Assembly: GCA_021397835.1 (NCBI GenBank)
Contig: JAJFZO010000065.1
Span: forward strand, 806,001 to 870,000
Reading direction: 5' to 3'
From: Moringa oleifera
Lineage: Eukaryota > Streptophyta > Magnoliopsida > Brassicales > Moringaceae
Length of the DNA: 64,000 bases
Under the pieces are notes generated by a model. That model had not been told where the DNA came from. It ran no database searches and worked only from the letters and a program-made list of their open reading frames with translations. Numbering within the stretch: position 1 is the first letter of the stretch; every line of letters begins with the position of its first letter. Positions 13,496-25,500 of the stretch are shown here, in pieces. Both the position numbers and the translations under genes were made by a program.

Positions 13496-14020
13496 ATGGG
13501 AGTAAGCCTGTTATGCTTTGGGCGATCAAGCCCTCAGAGACTGCTCAATGAGTTAGACAATACAAATGTTGGCTTGGCTACGTCGGTCATGGAGTTTATG
13601 AAGCCTAGATGCTTATGGACCGAGCAGGACACAAAGGGGAGGCAGTTCCAACCGAAAGAAAAGCAACTGAAAATGGAGAAGAGGGAGCGTACTCTGGAGG
13701 AGTGGCTCCTAGCTTCACCGGGGCTGCAAAAGAGTTGCAGTAACGCAGATGACGGCCATGTTTTCACCCATGTCTCCAACAGGGTTTTTTTCCCATTTGT
13801 TGGAGAGAATGCCTATTCCTCTTCCAAGTCCAGGGACTGCAGCTTCTCTATGGAGAGATTAGTGGACGACGATCAAGAAGTAGACAGAAGACAAACGAAG
13901 GTTTCTTCACTGTACAGAAACCGAAGCCAGAAGACAAAGAGGGTGACCTTTAGAATGCCAGAAGAGGCTAATGTATTCATATTTCATTCATCAACACAGG
14001 ATCAGGAACCTGAACAGTGA
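13496..14020 (+). CDS. Uncharacterised plant protein, single exon, 174 aa
   Basis: I cannot name a function. The frame is intact from ATG 13496, encodes 174 residues with no intron, and has coding-like composition. It starts MGVSLLCFG, so Gly2 and Cys7 could be acylation sites, though position 6 is Leu rather than the preferred Ser/Thr. Recognisable blocks are TLEEWLLASPGL (residues 66-77) and a basic C-terminal block, KTKRVTFRMPEEANVFIF (about 147-163). A short acidic protein with a 'TLEEWLLASP' block and a 'K-R-V-S/T-F-x-x-P' tail is a pattern I associate with plant proteins of unknown function. RVTF (149-152) fits the RVxF docking motif for protein phosphatase 1. The gene lies between LIP5 and IAMT1 and is read toward IAMT1. 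Confidence 0.6.
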   Translation: MGVSLLCFGRSSPQRLLNELDNTNVGLATSVMEFMKPRCLWTEQDTKGRQFQPKEKQLKMEKRERTLEEWLLASPGLQKSCSNADDGHVFTHVSNRVFFPFVGENAYSSSKSRDCSFSMERLVDDDQEVDRRQTKVSSLYRNRSQKTKRVTFRMPEEANVFIFHSSTQDQEPEQ

Positions 14021-14836
14021 ATTAAGGATGCCCATGAACGAATCAATCCACTTTTTCATCATCGTCACCTTCTTGATTGTGCGTACTGTTTCTTTGTGGA
14101 TTATGGTCAGGCATTTACCTTTTGGGGTTAAAACAATCTATCAATGATTAACTTAATATCAAATCAGAAGAACTGTTGGCAACCCACTGGATATATATAT
14201 ATATATGTATGTTTGTATGTTCAGAGTGGTATTACAAAAGGCATGCAAAAACGTGACAACAGATATCATACCCTAGCTACCCAAGTGGCCTATATATATA
14301 TATATATATATCTTCAGAGTGCTATTACAAACGGCATGGAGAAACGTGGCAACAGATATCATACCCTAGCTAACCAAGCGGCCTGAAAAGCACTTTTCAA
14401 ACCCATCAATATCTTTCCATATTTGCAACTGAAATAACTACCATATTCTCACCTGCTTCGATTAAATGAGATAAAGAGAAAAAGTCGGGAGACGAAGAAA
14501 ATTATAATAAGGTAAATAGAACAGAGCGTTTTACTATTAGCAAGGCTACAAAAGCAAATCCTTCTTCCTTCCCTATAGATACACATTGTGTTCATGATAT
14601 ATAGACATTATAATAACCCACAAAAGGAAGGGTTTTTGCTTTACTTGCTACCTTTATAATTACGTAGTTTGGATTCAAGGGAACAAATAGAACGCATAAG
14701 ACCCACCAAGCAATGTCGTAAAAGAGCTGAGAGAAAGCCTTTTTCCCCCCTCTTTTGGGTGTTTGCTCCCTGCAATGTCAGAAAGAGTGAAGGAAAAAGG
14801 CATTTCTCTCTCTCTTTTTTTTGGTTTCTTTTTTGC
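14021..14836. other. Convergent intergenic region
   Basis: This holds the 3' flanks of the 174-aa gene (+) and of IAMT1 (-), and the TA-linked duplication listed separately. CT-rich runs at about 14800-14830 lie just past the IAMT1 stop, within its likely 3' UTR. I see no further gene. Confidence 0.5.
14186..14384. repeat. Tandem duplication of 72-bp unit, each preceded by (TA)n
   Basis: A 72-base segment at 14220-14291 recurs at 14313-14384 with about ten differences, period 93 bases. Each copy is preceded by a TA microsatellite (about 14190-14206 and 14291-14310), so the duplicated unit includes the (TA)n. It is non-coding and lies between the 174-aa gene and the 3' end of IAMT1. Confidence 0.85.
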
Positions 14837-17389
14837 TTAAGCGAAAGAGAGAGATGCGACTATGTGAAAGAACTGTAGCTGTTCCAGGAGCTCCTTTGCA
14901 TGGCTGGTACCTCGGCGCTCCACTCGTGAAAACAGCTCATCGCTGAGCTGGTCTCCGATGTGGGCATCGACTAGGACTCCACAGACGCTCCGGCAGCTGT
15001 TGACTAGAGCTCGGCCCACCTCCTCCGGGTTTTCCGGCTGGCTGACTACAAGAGGGCTTCCGCCTTTGACGATTTCGAGCTTGTTAATGGCGAATGAGCC
15101 ATCAGCTTCAACCACCTCCTTGAAGTCTTGCAGGCTTGCTGCGTAAACCGGGATGTTGAAGCTGTCACGCTGATCACTTGTGATTAATCCCTGAAATTAA
15201 AAAGATCCGACTCGTCAAAATCCCAATGTAGGGCCCACCTTGTAAGGTAATGGGCCTCAGAAACAGTACTAATTGTACAGTATTCACAGTGGTGAGAGAG
15301 AATCTGGGAAGTAATCTACTGTGGACTCGCAAACTATGAATACCTTATCATCATCTGATGTACTGTCCTGATTAGAGAAGTTGATCAGGTGGCAGGACAA
15401 TACGTAAATGTACTCAACTCAGCTGATTATAAGATAAGTTGGGGTCCACATTTTACCATCATCAGATTAACAATGATCTGACATCTACGGCTAAGAATGA
15501 CTATCTTGTTTGCTATCAAACATGATTGTGTTGTCTTACAACACCATCAGTGATTCGCTGTGGTCAATGATATAGTCTACCAACCTGCCAGTAGATATTA
15601 TAATGTCGCCGACAGGCCGATCAGGAAACAGACGGCTAGGATTGGTTAGATGGAGAGAATCAGACGGGTGGAATTGATGTGGGTTAATCATGACTAGTGA
15701 CAATCGATAAGAAGGTCTACATGAACCCAACACACCTAATCATATCTCCTACTGCATGGTGTTTTTACTGCTTTTTGGTCTGCCAAAAGGCCTATAGATT
15801 GGTAAATGCGGTGATGTGTGTGATTGTGGACGCATGATTACCTCTTGGACAAGATCATCCCAGGCATCCTGAAAGTGGGTCCCGAAGAGGAGTCCTGGCC
15901 CACCTTGGTCTGCCGGGTCCACTGAGGTCCGACCCAGGCAGACCAAGAACATGGACCCACCCCGCTTCATCTCCTGTGATCTTGCTCTGAGAAACTCTGC
16001 TAGGTCTGCTTGGAACTGTTTCCTGTATGCATCAGCTGTGCACTCACCTGCACCGTGGATGAACACTCTCCCTTTGTTGTAAGGGGTTGATCTCTTGTCC
16101 ACCACACTCTCCGGCACCTGGGTCCCACCCAAAATCAACATTTAGCCATAAATACATCATACGATATAACGTAAAATCTTTGATTATCTTACTAATTGGG
16201 TATTGATCACTCTACTCTAAACATTTTATTTAACATTATCTTTGTAATTATTCAAGAATTAAAGTCACCTATAACCTAAGATCAATATTTATATAATTTT
16301 CTAGCTTGAAGAATTTATAAATGTAAATACCTTGAAAAATAACTTATAATAAAGTTTCAATTACTTAAGAGGATCAGATAATCAAATCTAACTTTTTTGA
16401 CCTTATGAAAAGAAAGAAATCAAAAGGCTAAAAAGATGAGTGGATTGGCTAGCAGAGCTCATGGATGACATTCTTATCCAGAGAAGAACACCTAAATTTG
16501 CCAACTTTACTATTAGACTCTTGCATGAACTGGTAGGGAAAGGAGCAATAAATGGATGACCTGGGAGAGCCAGTGCAAGGAAAATGCGGAGTGGAAGACA
16601 TTGATTGATCGGGAGGGGAAGAGTCTCCTGTAGAATGATCCAGGAACTCCGGCTGCGAAGTAAGAGCGGTGTTCTTTGGCTGCGAGACATTCTTCCATGC
16701 TACCGCCGTAACTGGCTAGAGGAGGTAAGAGCTGGAAGAGGGTGTTGAAGTCATTGCCAGGGAGGTCAGAGAAGAAGGCGGAGAACTCCGGTGGCTGCTC
16801 GTAGCCGGAGGACTCGTAACGTTTGATGATGTGCTTGATGATGACGTCGACGATGTAGAGGGTGTTGCTCCCGCATGAGCAGCCTAAGTCCACCACCGTG
16901 AAAGGGACGTCTGGTGGGCTTAACTGGACGCAATCTAGGGTTTCTTCAAGGAAGTGCAGCATTGATCGAGCATGTTTAGCCTGCATGGACGCTCACATAT
17001 GAATTAATATAATATGACCCTTAACATACCCTAATAAGAAATTAAATAACGAAAAGAGTTTGCATATTTATTCATATAAACACGAAAGAATATTTGTTCT
17101 TCATGATATTTTGATCTTCAAGCAAGTTTGCAGAGGTAGAAACTAATTAAGAAACAAGAGAGCGCGATGCTACTTTTGGATCTAGCTAGACATGAGAGAA
17201 AGTACCAGAAAAAGATGGAGATGGTAAAGAACAGGAATTAGATAAATTAACAGCATTAACAGAGGAAAAAGAAAGAACCTGGGCTTGAGAGTTATTGACA
17301 TAGCTGCCTTCTCCTTTACCTCCTTTCATGCACAGCATCTTCTCAAGGTTCATTTGAGAAACAACAACGTTTTCTCCCTTGGAAGCCAT
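14837..17389 (-). CDS. IAMT1: Indole-3-acetate O-methyltransferase (SABATH family)
   Basis: IAMT1 transfers methyl from S-adenosylmethionine to the carboxyl group of auxin (IAA), giving inactive, diffusible methyl-IAA. Exons in transcript order: 17389-17279, 16980-16561, 16117-15842, 15190-14837; they sum to 387 codons (386 residues), the same length as the Arabidopsis enzyme as I recall it. Visible: SABATH N-terminus (MKGGKGEGSYVNNSQAQ), SAM-binding loop VVDLGCSCGSNT (about 66-77), FFSDLPGNDFNTLFQLLPPL, VPGSFYRRLFP and SLHWLSQVP, and the C-terminal EAHIG and SHAKELLEQLQFFHIVASL. The block FIHGAGE...QFQADLAEFLRAR is typical of IAMT1 rather than of salicylate or jasmonate methyltransferases. 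The start MASKGEN agrees with homologues. The frame is open further upstream, but that stretch is leader (see the TATA and GA entries). Confidence 0.95.
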
Positions 17390-17407
17390 GACTGTAAGCT
17401 TCACGAC

Positions 17408-17409
<2 letters not shown>

Positions 17410-17462
<53 letters not shown>
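17410..17462. repeat. (GA)n microsatellite in IAMT1 leader
   Basis: About 26 GA units, read as (TC)n in the transcript, begin some 20 bases upstream of the IAMT1 start codon. Long CT tracts are common in plant 5' leaders. Its length may vary between individuals and could affect expression (inference). Confidence 0.9.
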
Positions 17463-17465
<3 letters not shown>

Positions 17466-17503
17466 GCTTTTGATATGAGACACAGGAAAGAAGCTAAACT
17501 GGA

Positions 17504-17518
17504 GAAGTATATATATAG
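17504..17518 (-). promoter_or_regulatory. Probable IAMT1 TATA box
   Basis: On the minus strand CTATATATATAC lies about 120 bases upstream of the IAMT1 ATG, placing transcription start close to the (TC)n leader. It falls inside the in-frame upstream extension and so argues against translation from there. Confidence 0.5.
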
Positions 17519-17589
17519 AGTGAGGACCAAAGGTGGTGGGGGGAGGGTGGGGTTAAGCTTGTTTTGGGTAAAAAACAAAAGATAAGGAT

Positions 17590-20500
17590 GGGATATAATT
17601 GGTACACTAAAACTGAAATAAAGTAAGCCAGAAAGTTTTTCCTTCTCTTAATTAATATTCCCATTACCTAATTAATTTTAATCGTATATTTACTAAATCT
17701 TACAGCATTAATCACACTTTATTGTAACACAGAAAAATGTATAAATTATATGTAAGATCAAGATCAAATTCATCAATTTGGGTGTGATCACATGCAAATT
17801 AAGGAAACCCTAGATTGACGCCAGGATTCTATGTTTCCAATCTCTATGAAGCTGAAATACGGCCTAAATCTAGCCAATGACGTTGGCTTTGATTAATCTT
17901 ACTGCTACACGAATATGTAGTTAGTGAGAAAATTTAGAGGGAGATTGCTTAATTAGGAAGGCAGAATTTTAGTTTTTACCAAATATAGCCTCAATTTGGC
18001 TCATGCCGTTGCCCTAATTAGAGCTCATATATTGTTAACATTTAATTGATTATGATCTCTTTTTAAGAAATCCCAAAATCTAGTATATTTCCTTTTTGTT
18101 TTTTGAAAGAGATAGTGTTAATCCATCAAATTAAATCCAACAAAATATATGGCTAAAAAATTATAAATTTCTTTTTTATTTTCTTTTAAAGATTAGTAAA
18201 AAAAATTAAATCAGCTGAAAAACGTTGTTTAAAAAAATATAACTCTTATTTTTGCTAGAAGATTGTTAATATTGAAGGTAAATGCAGCATCTGGGTCTAT
18301 TTTATCTTTTCAAATAAATCGTAATTTTTTAAAAATGTTATCAATTATTAATCGTGTCCAATTAACATTAATTTAAAACAAAAAAATTAAAGATATTTTG
18401 ATTATTGAATATTTTTAAATAATTTTTAAAAAATCATCAAATAATTTTTGATTTATAAATTTAAATTAAATTAAATTTTATCAAAAAATAAAAATATTTA
18501 AATTGAGATTTTCCCCTTTTGAGGGAAAAAAAATAAAGAGAGCTTCAAATTTTTGATTGGTGGGACCTGCTTAGCCTAAAATAAGCCAACATTGCAATAC
18601 TATAATTAAGCAGCTTCCCAACAATTACAATAATTAAATCTACCTGATTAACCTTAACTTATTGTCCGGCGGCATCCATACCCAAAATACATATACATTA
18701 ACGAAAAATTATTGAGTAATAATCTTCTACAACATTACGTATAAGACATACACCGGCAAACTTACCGACAATTATATTAAATCTTAAATACATTTAATTT
18801 TTTAACATATACTTTTAATTTCCCATTTACACGACTAAGCAGAATGATTAGGGGTTTGTTACTAATGAATCACTGACATGCAAATTAATGTTTAATTAAA
18901 GTTGGTGAATTTTTTTTAATTTTTTTTGGGGTGATTAATTAAAGAAGGAGATCTAGTAAAAGTGGAATGATGCTATGATTAATTATTCAGTGATTTATTG
19001 AAACAATCACCCAGAAATCAAGGTTCGGTTTTATACCTAATCCTCTTTTAACTACCGGAATAGACTACTAGTCTTGCTTAGCGTCCACATCACTTTATTT
19101 TATTACAACTTAATAAAATCATTTAAGTTTTAACCTTTCTGCTCGTGATCAAAGGGGACAATACTATGTGTGTTTTTTTTCTAAAAAAAATTTCTTTCAC
19201 TTTCTTTTGTACAAAAAGAAAAGAAACGAAAAGAAAAGAAAAGAAAAGAAAAATGAACTGTTATTTTATGTATAAGGAGCTAAAGACTGGGAATCTTGTT
19301 CTGTTTTTAACCCTATGGCCCTTACTTTATGGCTTAAAGTCTACGTTTTACCGTGATATACGCCGGTTCACGTGAAACAAGGCCAATTCAACTATTCTTC
19401 GTTTTCTTATTGGATTTTCTTCTAACTAACCCTATGCTTTCACGTAGGTTTTCTTTTGTATTATCACCCACAAAACAAGCATGTAAAGTTAACAGTGATT
19501 ACGTACTTCTTCTTCTTTATTTATTCTAATCATTATTGACCCTATTTAGAATCTATACTCTTTAATCTTAAAAAAATAAAAATAAAATTTTTTATTTATC
19601 TAAATTGTTCTATTTTTTAAAGATTAATATATAATAAATTAATAAAATTAAAAACTAAAATTTTATATATTTTTTTTATCACAGTAACCTGATAAATTTC
19701 TAAAAAACTCTTCCCTTCAGAAAAAATTAAGACAAACTCAAATCAACTGAACTTTTTTTTTCCCCCCAAAAAGAAGATCCAATCTAGCTTACTATGCATT
19801 ATTTCTGGGTTTCTCCAAAGGACGAGCCAATGACAATCTAGGGTTTCCTACTGTTAAAGGAGAAAGTGGTGGATTGGTCAAAGAATATATGATACTTGGT
19901 TATGCTTGTCATTGCGTTATGGCCTACAAAGATTTAAGTCTGTTTGATCAAAATGTCCCTCAGACAATCATAAACAAAGTGATAAAACCATAAAGTGGGT
20001 ACCTTTAGAATGACCAAGCACCGCCCAGTTCTTCAAATTACAGCCTAACATAAAGGTTTGATATGGGTTAGTGCTTGATTACTACTTTGACAACAGAAAG
20101 TGCATAAAGCCTAGCTACCCAGAACGCTTTCCAACCTTATCAAAAACGTTATATCTGCCCTGAGCAACTTCAAAGACATTGCTAAGTTTAATGATCAAAC
20201 ATATGAGGCATGTGGGTATCCAATCTATGATGCTCCTTTGCAAATTAAATTCCAAAGAGAGGAACAGGATCCCCTTATTAAGTAGATCAGAGTAATGGCT
20301 TGGTTTTGGATTTATCAGGCAAGATCAAGCATACGTTCGGTTCTATGAAGACAAAGATGACAAGTCTATAGTGAAAAATATGCTAGAGCAATAGATTCTA
20401 CTCAGTATTTTAAGCAAATTTCCACCAGTTAGGTTTACTAATGTGGATTATCTGGGTCACAAGGTCAAGGTCAAGGTCACTACATCTAGACATGGTTTTT

Positions 20501-21480
20501 TCTCTGAGTTTGTGTCAATAATGGAGTTTCTGTGACTTGTATCAGCAATCAAGATTACTGTAAAAGCAAGCAATATGAAGACTATCACATCAATGAAAGC
20601 AAGCAATATGAAGACTATCACATCAATGAAAAGGGATGTATCCAAAAGCTAGCATAGAGATCATAAAATGGGGGATACTCTAATTCCTAGCTAATGCAAT
20701 GGAAGTTGAAAGGTCTTGGGAATAGTTCAATAGCATGAAATTTAGAGTTTTTTGCGGGTTTTGATTGACAGAGAGAGAGAGAGAGAGAGAATGAGATCTA
20801 GCGCTTGATAAGAAAAATGCTTATTCAATGCTCAACAAGTTAGTGTATCAAGGTGGGAGCTAGACAAAGAAAGAGATGCTCACAGATAATAAAGAGTTGC
20901 AAGGATTGTTTACAATACCTAGATCCTATTTGCTTGAGGCTACTCTCCCAAAACCTCATCAACTTTAAAGAGAATGGAAAATCTCAATCTCAACAATGGA
21001 TTACCAGCAACCATGAAGCACCAACTGACCTGTTGTCAAAGGTGATTTCAGAGTGTTTGACAGAGGAAGCATTCCGATACTAAGTACCTACTATTTGGAA
21101 ACATCAAACGATAAGAGAATACATGCAATGAAGAAGCGAATAATTCAGGAGACGCGACAAGATATTTCTCGTAAACTAACAGTTCATACTAGGAATCAAC
21201 CATATCATCTATAAAACACACTGCTGCAAGTCTAATGGTTCAAAATAACCAATGATCAAAAGGGAAGAGTCCTCTGCTGAATCACCAGTACATGACCTGA
21301 ATCGACGAGGTCTAATCGCTTGAGCTTTTAGATGTCCTAAAAATTGCTCAAACTATTAAGACTTTGGGGAGGTTTCCAGACGTTTTTTCACTTTTGGATC
21401 CAAAAGAAAGGAAACAAGTAGACTTCTAAGATTTTAAATAAAGAATTGGTTCTACAATAAATAAATAATACAGAGCATGC
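17590..21480. other. Gene-poor intergenic stretch with relic-like segments
   Basis: 17390-17590 is IAMT1 leader and core promoter. 18060-18520 and 19560-19700 are A/T-rich. A degenerate AAAGA repeat lies at about 19220-19250, a GA microsatellite at 20770-20790, and a 33-bp tandem duplication at 20563-20628. Between about 19860 and 20290 some frames read like protein for 30-50 codons (for example ending DPLIK then stop near 20284) but no frame stays open and I recognise no family. This could be a decayed gene. No terminal repeats or transposase signature were found. Confidence 0.4.
20563..20628. repeat. 33-bp perfect tandem duplication
   Basis: The unit beginning AAAGCAAGCAATATGAAG occupies 20563-20595 and again 20596-20628 without a mismatch that I can see, so the duplication is probably recent. 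It is non-coding. Confidence 0.85.
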
Positions 21481-21499
21481 AAAGGGTATTAAGTAAAAA

Positions 21500-22582
21500 A
21501 AAAAGAAGAAAACTCATTTTATAATTGGTGATAATGCAATAGCAAGTTTGAAACAACAACGGCGCTATAAGCCTTCAATCTAAATTGCTGTGAAGAAGAT
21601 GGCACATAAATCGGAAGGACTGTAACTACATATGGTACAAGATACAAGAATTGAGATCTCTTTACTCATCAAAATGTCTGTTGTGCTCATCCTCCATAAA
21701 TTACCTGTAATCACACAAACAACACAGTGAATATACAGGCTGAACACTCTCCAAATACATGCACAGACACAAACAAACATGAAGATACAAACAAAAATAC
21801 CGGAGAATCCAAGAAAAATATGATTTAAACAATGCAGCATTTCGGTAGTTATTGCTCATTTCTCTTCAAACTACATACACATAGAATCCATCTTAAACAC
21901 ACGTAATAATAGAGAATCAAGTTGAAGACTTATGATCACATAAATCAAAGGATCGCCCATTTTCCTCCTGATATCCTACTATTTTGTTCATTAATTTATA
22001 AACCAAAATCATATATGAAAGGAAGAATCACTAAACGAAAGAAAAAACCCAAAACCAAAGTGGTGTCATGGGTACATAACTTATCTATGCTCATCTATAC
22101 CCTTGGCATACTATTAGCAATGACCAAGCATCGAAGTGGTTCCATATGATCTCTCATCAAAAGAATACTTTCAACCCACCTCACTGAGAATACTCCCCCC
22201 CCCCCCCCCCACTCTCTCCGACTGTCATTTCACGTTCTTACACATGATCATAATCAAATTAATCAATAAATAAACATTCTATATTGTAACATAAAGACAA
22301 CATGACATCCTTCATTCATTGAAATTATTGCAGCGGTAGATACCCCCATTGAATTATCATCACTTTAAGAAAAACTTGTCCCATCATTAATCATTCTATA
22401 TTATGTGGAACAAGCCAGCAATTTACATGGTCAAATACAAGTCCTTCGACATATTTACTAAAAGAAGCAGAGTTAACTGATATAGATGTAGCAACATTCT
22501 GGGTTACCTGATGAAAAAGGAGTGCAATGGAGTTGCTGTAAGGAAAGATGATATTATACTGACACTTTGATGCTTGAACAGG
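21500..22582 (-). other. Probable 3' UTR region of the PHD-finger gene
   Basis: Downstream of the PHD-gene stop, the minus strand shows donor-like and acceptor-like sites: a donor in CATCAG|GTAACC near 22508 and an acceptor in GATTACAG near 21705. The 3' UTR may therefore itself be spliced and reach about 21550. A poly(C) run of 16 lies at 22195-22210. This is inference from splice-site appearance only. Confidence 0.3.
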
Positions 22583-25500
22583 TTAACTAAAAACAGGCTG
22601 AAACGTCCTCTTGAATTCATCATAAAACCATCTGCAAAGTAAAGAAATGGTTATCAGTACATCCATTTCATGCTCTGTTTGAACAAAACGAATCAATAAC
22701 TAAACTTGAGCATAGAGGATCACTCATAGATAGATTGTGGCAGGTTAAAGCAGGCATTCTACCAGTCCTGTGATCACAAGACAGAAAATCTCCTGCCAGG
22801 TTGGCACCAATTGCTAAAAGTAAAACATCGAAGCATGAATGATATATCATTATGAAATAATATTTTATAGCAAGGAGCCAACAGCAAACCATTTTTAATG
22901 AAACAATTTCTTGCACTAAAAGAGACAAAAAGTCCAGAAATAACATCAATCTTTTATGAGTACATGTAATTTAACACTCCCGTGACTCTCCAAGTATCAG
23001 GCATGGGTGGAGAAACAAGTATTCAGCTAAGTTGCCACTAATCAAGCAACTTACAATAGGGTATATCAAGGTTCCTCAAGCCATTGAAAAAAGTGGCAAC
23101 TGGTAAAATCACTACAAACCCAAAGGCACAACTCTAAAAGACAAGCTAGGAAGTATTCACAAGAATTCCTTCAGATTTGTGCCAAGAGGAGCTTGCTTGT
23201 TTCCTATACTTTCCCATAGGAGAAAAGAGCAAAACTATTCCTGAGATTAGATTCATAGATCTTATCAGTCACATTAACCCATCAGTCTGTACAAAGAGAC
23301 AAACTATGCATTTATCTCAAAGTGGCATGCTTGTATTCAACATAAGAAATTAAAGGCCATACTTGCACAGGAAAACTGGTGGCAATGGTTTCTTTGACTC
23401 AGCTCCAAACCGACTTCGCCTTTCATTCTCTTCCTTGAACTTTGAACCAGGGAGAACCAGACAAGGACCTTGAATCACGTTGGCCAGCATAGTGCTGCAG
23501 TTATTTGATTCATAAACCTACAGCAGGGTAACAATGAATGTGCAATCACCAAAATGAGTGCATAACAAGTTCTTCTCTGCTATGACGAAGGAAAGAAAAC
23601 AAATATTTGATCTTTCTTTCATCAGATGAAGCAAATATCTAATCATAAGTATATTGTGTCCCTCACTCTCCCTGCCTCCCTCCCTCCCCATAACTCAAAT
23701 GTGACCAAACAACCCACCCCCTGTATGTGTTCTTGGCTACAGGGGCATGTCTGCAACTGAAAACCTACAAGGCCTACTGTACCATCAAAGAATTATGCAA
23801 ACAAATGACGTATAGGTGTCAACATTTAAAACCTCACAATAACAAAAACACATAAAGACGTAAGTGTTTACCTCATTGCTTTCGGGAGGGGATGGGCGAC
23901 CAACAGCCTCCGGTAAATCATTAGGAAAGTAGCACCTATTGACAACAACCCATTTCAACCCAGTATTAACGTCCTCCCACATGGCCTGCACTAAAAAATT
24001 AAAAATCCTATTAAAAATCATACGGAAAAAGTATTTCAATCAAAGGCAACCTACAGTTAGGTGATTTCTGCAAGCAACAAAGCATGAGGCGATAAGACAA
24101 GATATCACATCCTAAATAACCTTGTCAGTATGAGTTCAAAAATATCAGAGCAGAAGTATCAAAGAATGCTTGATAATTGACTTGCCTGAAGTTTTGATGG
24201 TATCAACTTCTTACGGCCAGAGTGGAAAAGAACATGATCTTGCACAGTATATGTTATTCCATTAATACAACAAGACCCGTAACATTTTTTTTCACCTACA
24301 ACTTGAATTACATCACCATTCCATTCAACACCATGAGCATCCTTAGAGGCAAAATTATCATGTTTTCCATCCCCACTACAAGTTCCTGAACTTTCAACAT
24401 GATTTTCCAGTGCAACATCTAGCTGAGCTTCCTTAGTTCTCAAAGTGCTGTCCCCCTCTCTTCTTATTCTTTTTGATAACCCACCCTCTGAATCATTAAC
24501 AATAGGTTCACCGCCCAAAGAAACTTCAGCAGGCTTGTGCGTGTCATGTGAGAGTTGGGAATGATCAGACTTCCTAACAGCAGCCGCTAACCCTGAATGA
24601 GACTGGGGTTTTGAACCTTCTGATTCAGAAACTGGTTTCTCTTCATTAGCTGATGATTCAACATTTTGGGGGTGTTGATTAGATCTTTCATTCGGAAGGG
24701 AAGCACCAACGGTCTCCAGTGATTTTGCTGAGTTATTTGAGCTGTTTGTAGAAGAAATCCTCTGATCCATATCAGTTTTACTTGATGTTAAATTATTCCC
24801 TTGCATTTCTTTTGCACTTATAGACTTCAAATCAGAAACTGGCTCACCACAGTTGCTTCCGACAGCACCAGACCCAGCAGAACCTTTTAAACCAGGGCTT
24901 CCATTTGCAGATATTTTCTGCTGACTAATCTTTGGGTCTACAGGTCCGACTTTATTATCTGAAGGTGACTGAACTCCAGAAGTGCTGGAAGGCACTTTTG
25001 GTGCATTTGCACTTCTCATCACACGACCATATTTAGGAGGAAGAGGCTTTCCGTTGCATAATTGCAAGCACCTTGAGCAATGCCACTCAGGTTTAGGAAT
25101 TCCTTTCAGATTATTTGACTGAAGACATTTCAAGTGAAATCCTTTCTCACAAGCATCACAAATAAGCACAGTGTCCACCTCATGGACAGTAACTTTGCAT
25201 ATTTGGCAAGTCAACGCTTTATTCATATATTCTCTTGAAGGAGGATTCCAAGTAGGGTGCTGGGGAAGCTGAGGTTGCAACAACTTCTGAACAATCTTGG
25301 CAATTTCATTATGATTACCGCCAAAGGAAGAAGCTTGAGCAAGATTCATGCCTTGAAAAGGCTGATTTATGCCAGGAAAATTTCCCAGTGCAGTTTGAGT
25401 AATGAATGGCCTAAAGCTCTGATCTCTTCCTGCTTGAGACATCCGTGACACATTTGAATCAGTGCTCCCTTCAACCTTGAGAGTATTATTTGACACCTTG

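Noticed and set aside
17390..17578. Upstream in-frame start for IAMT1
   Set aside because: Homologues start at MASKGEN/MGSKGDN, the extension translates a microsatellite, and a TATA-like site lies within it.
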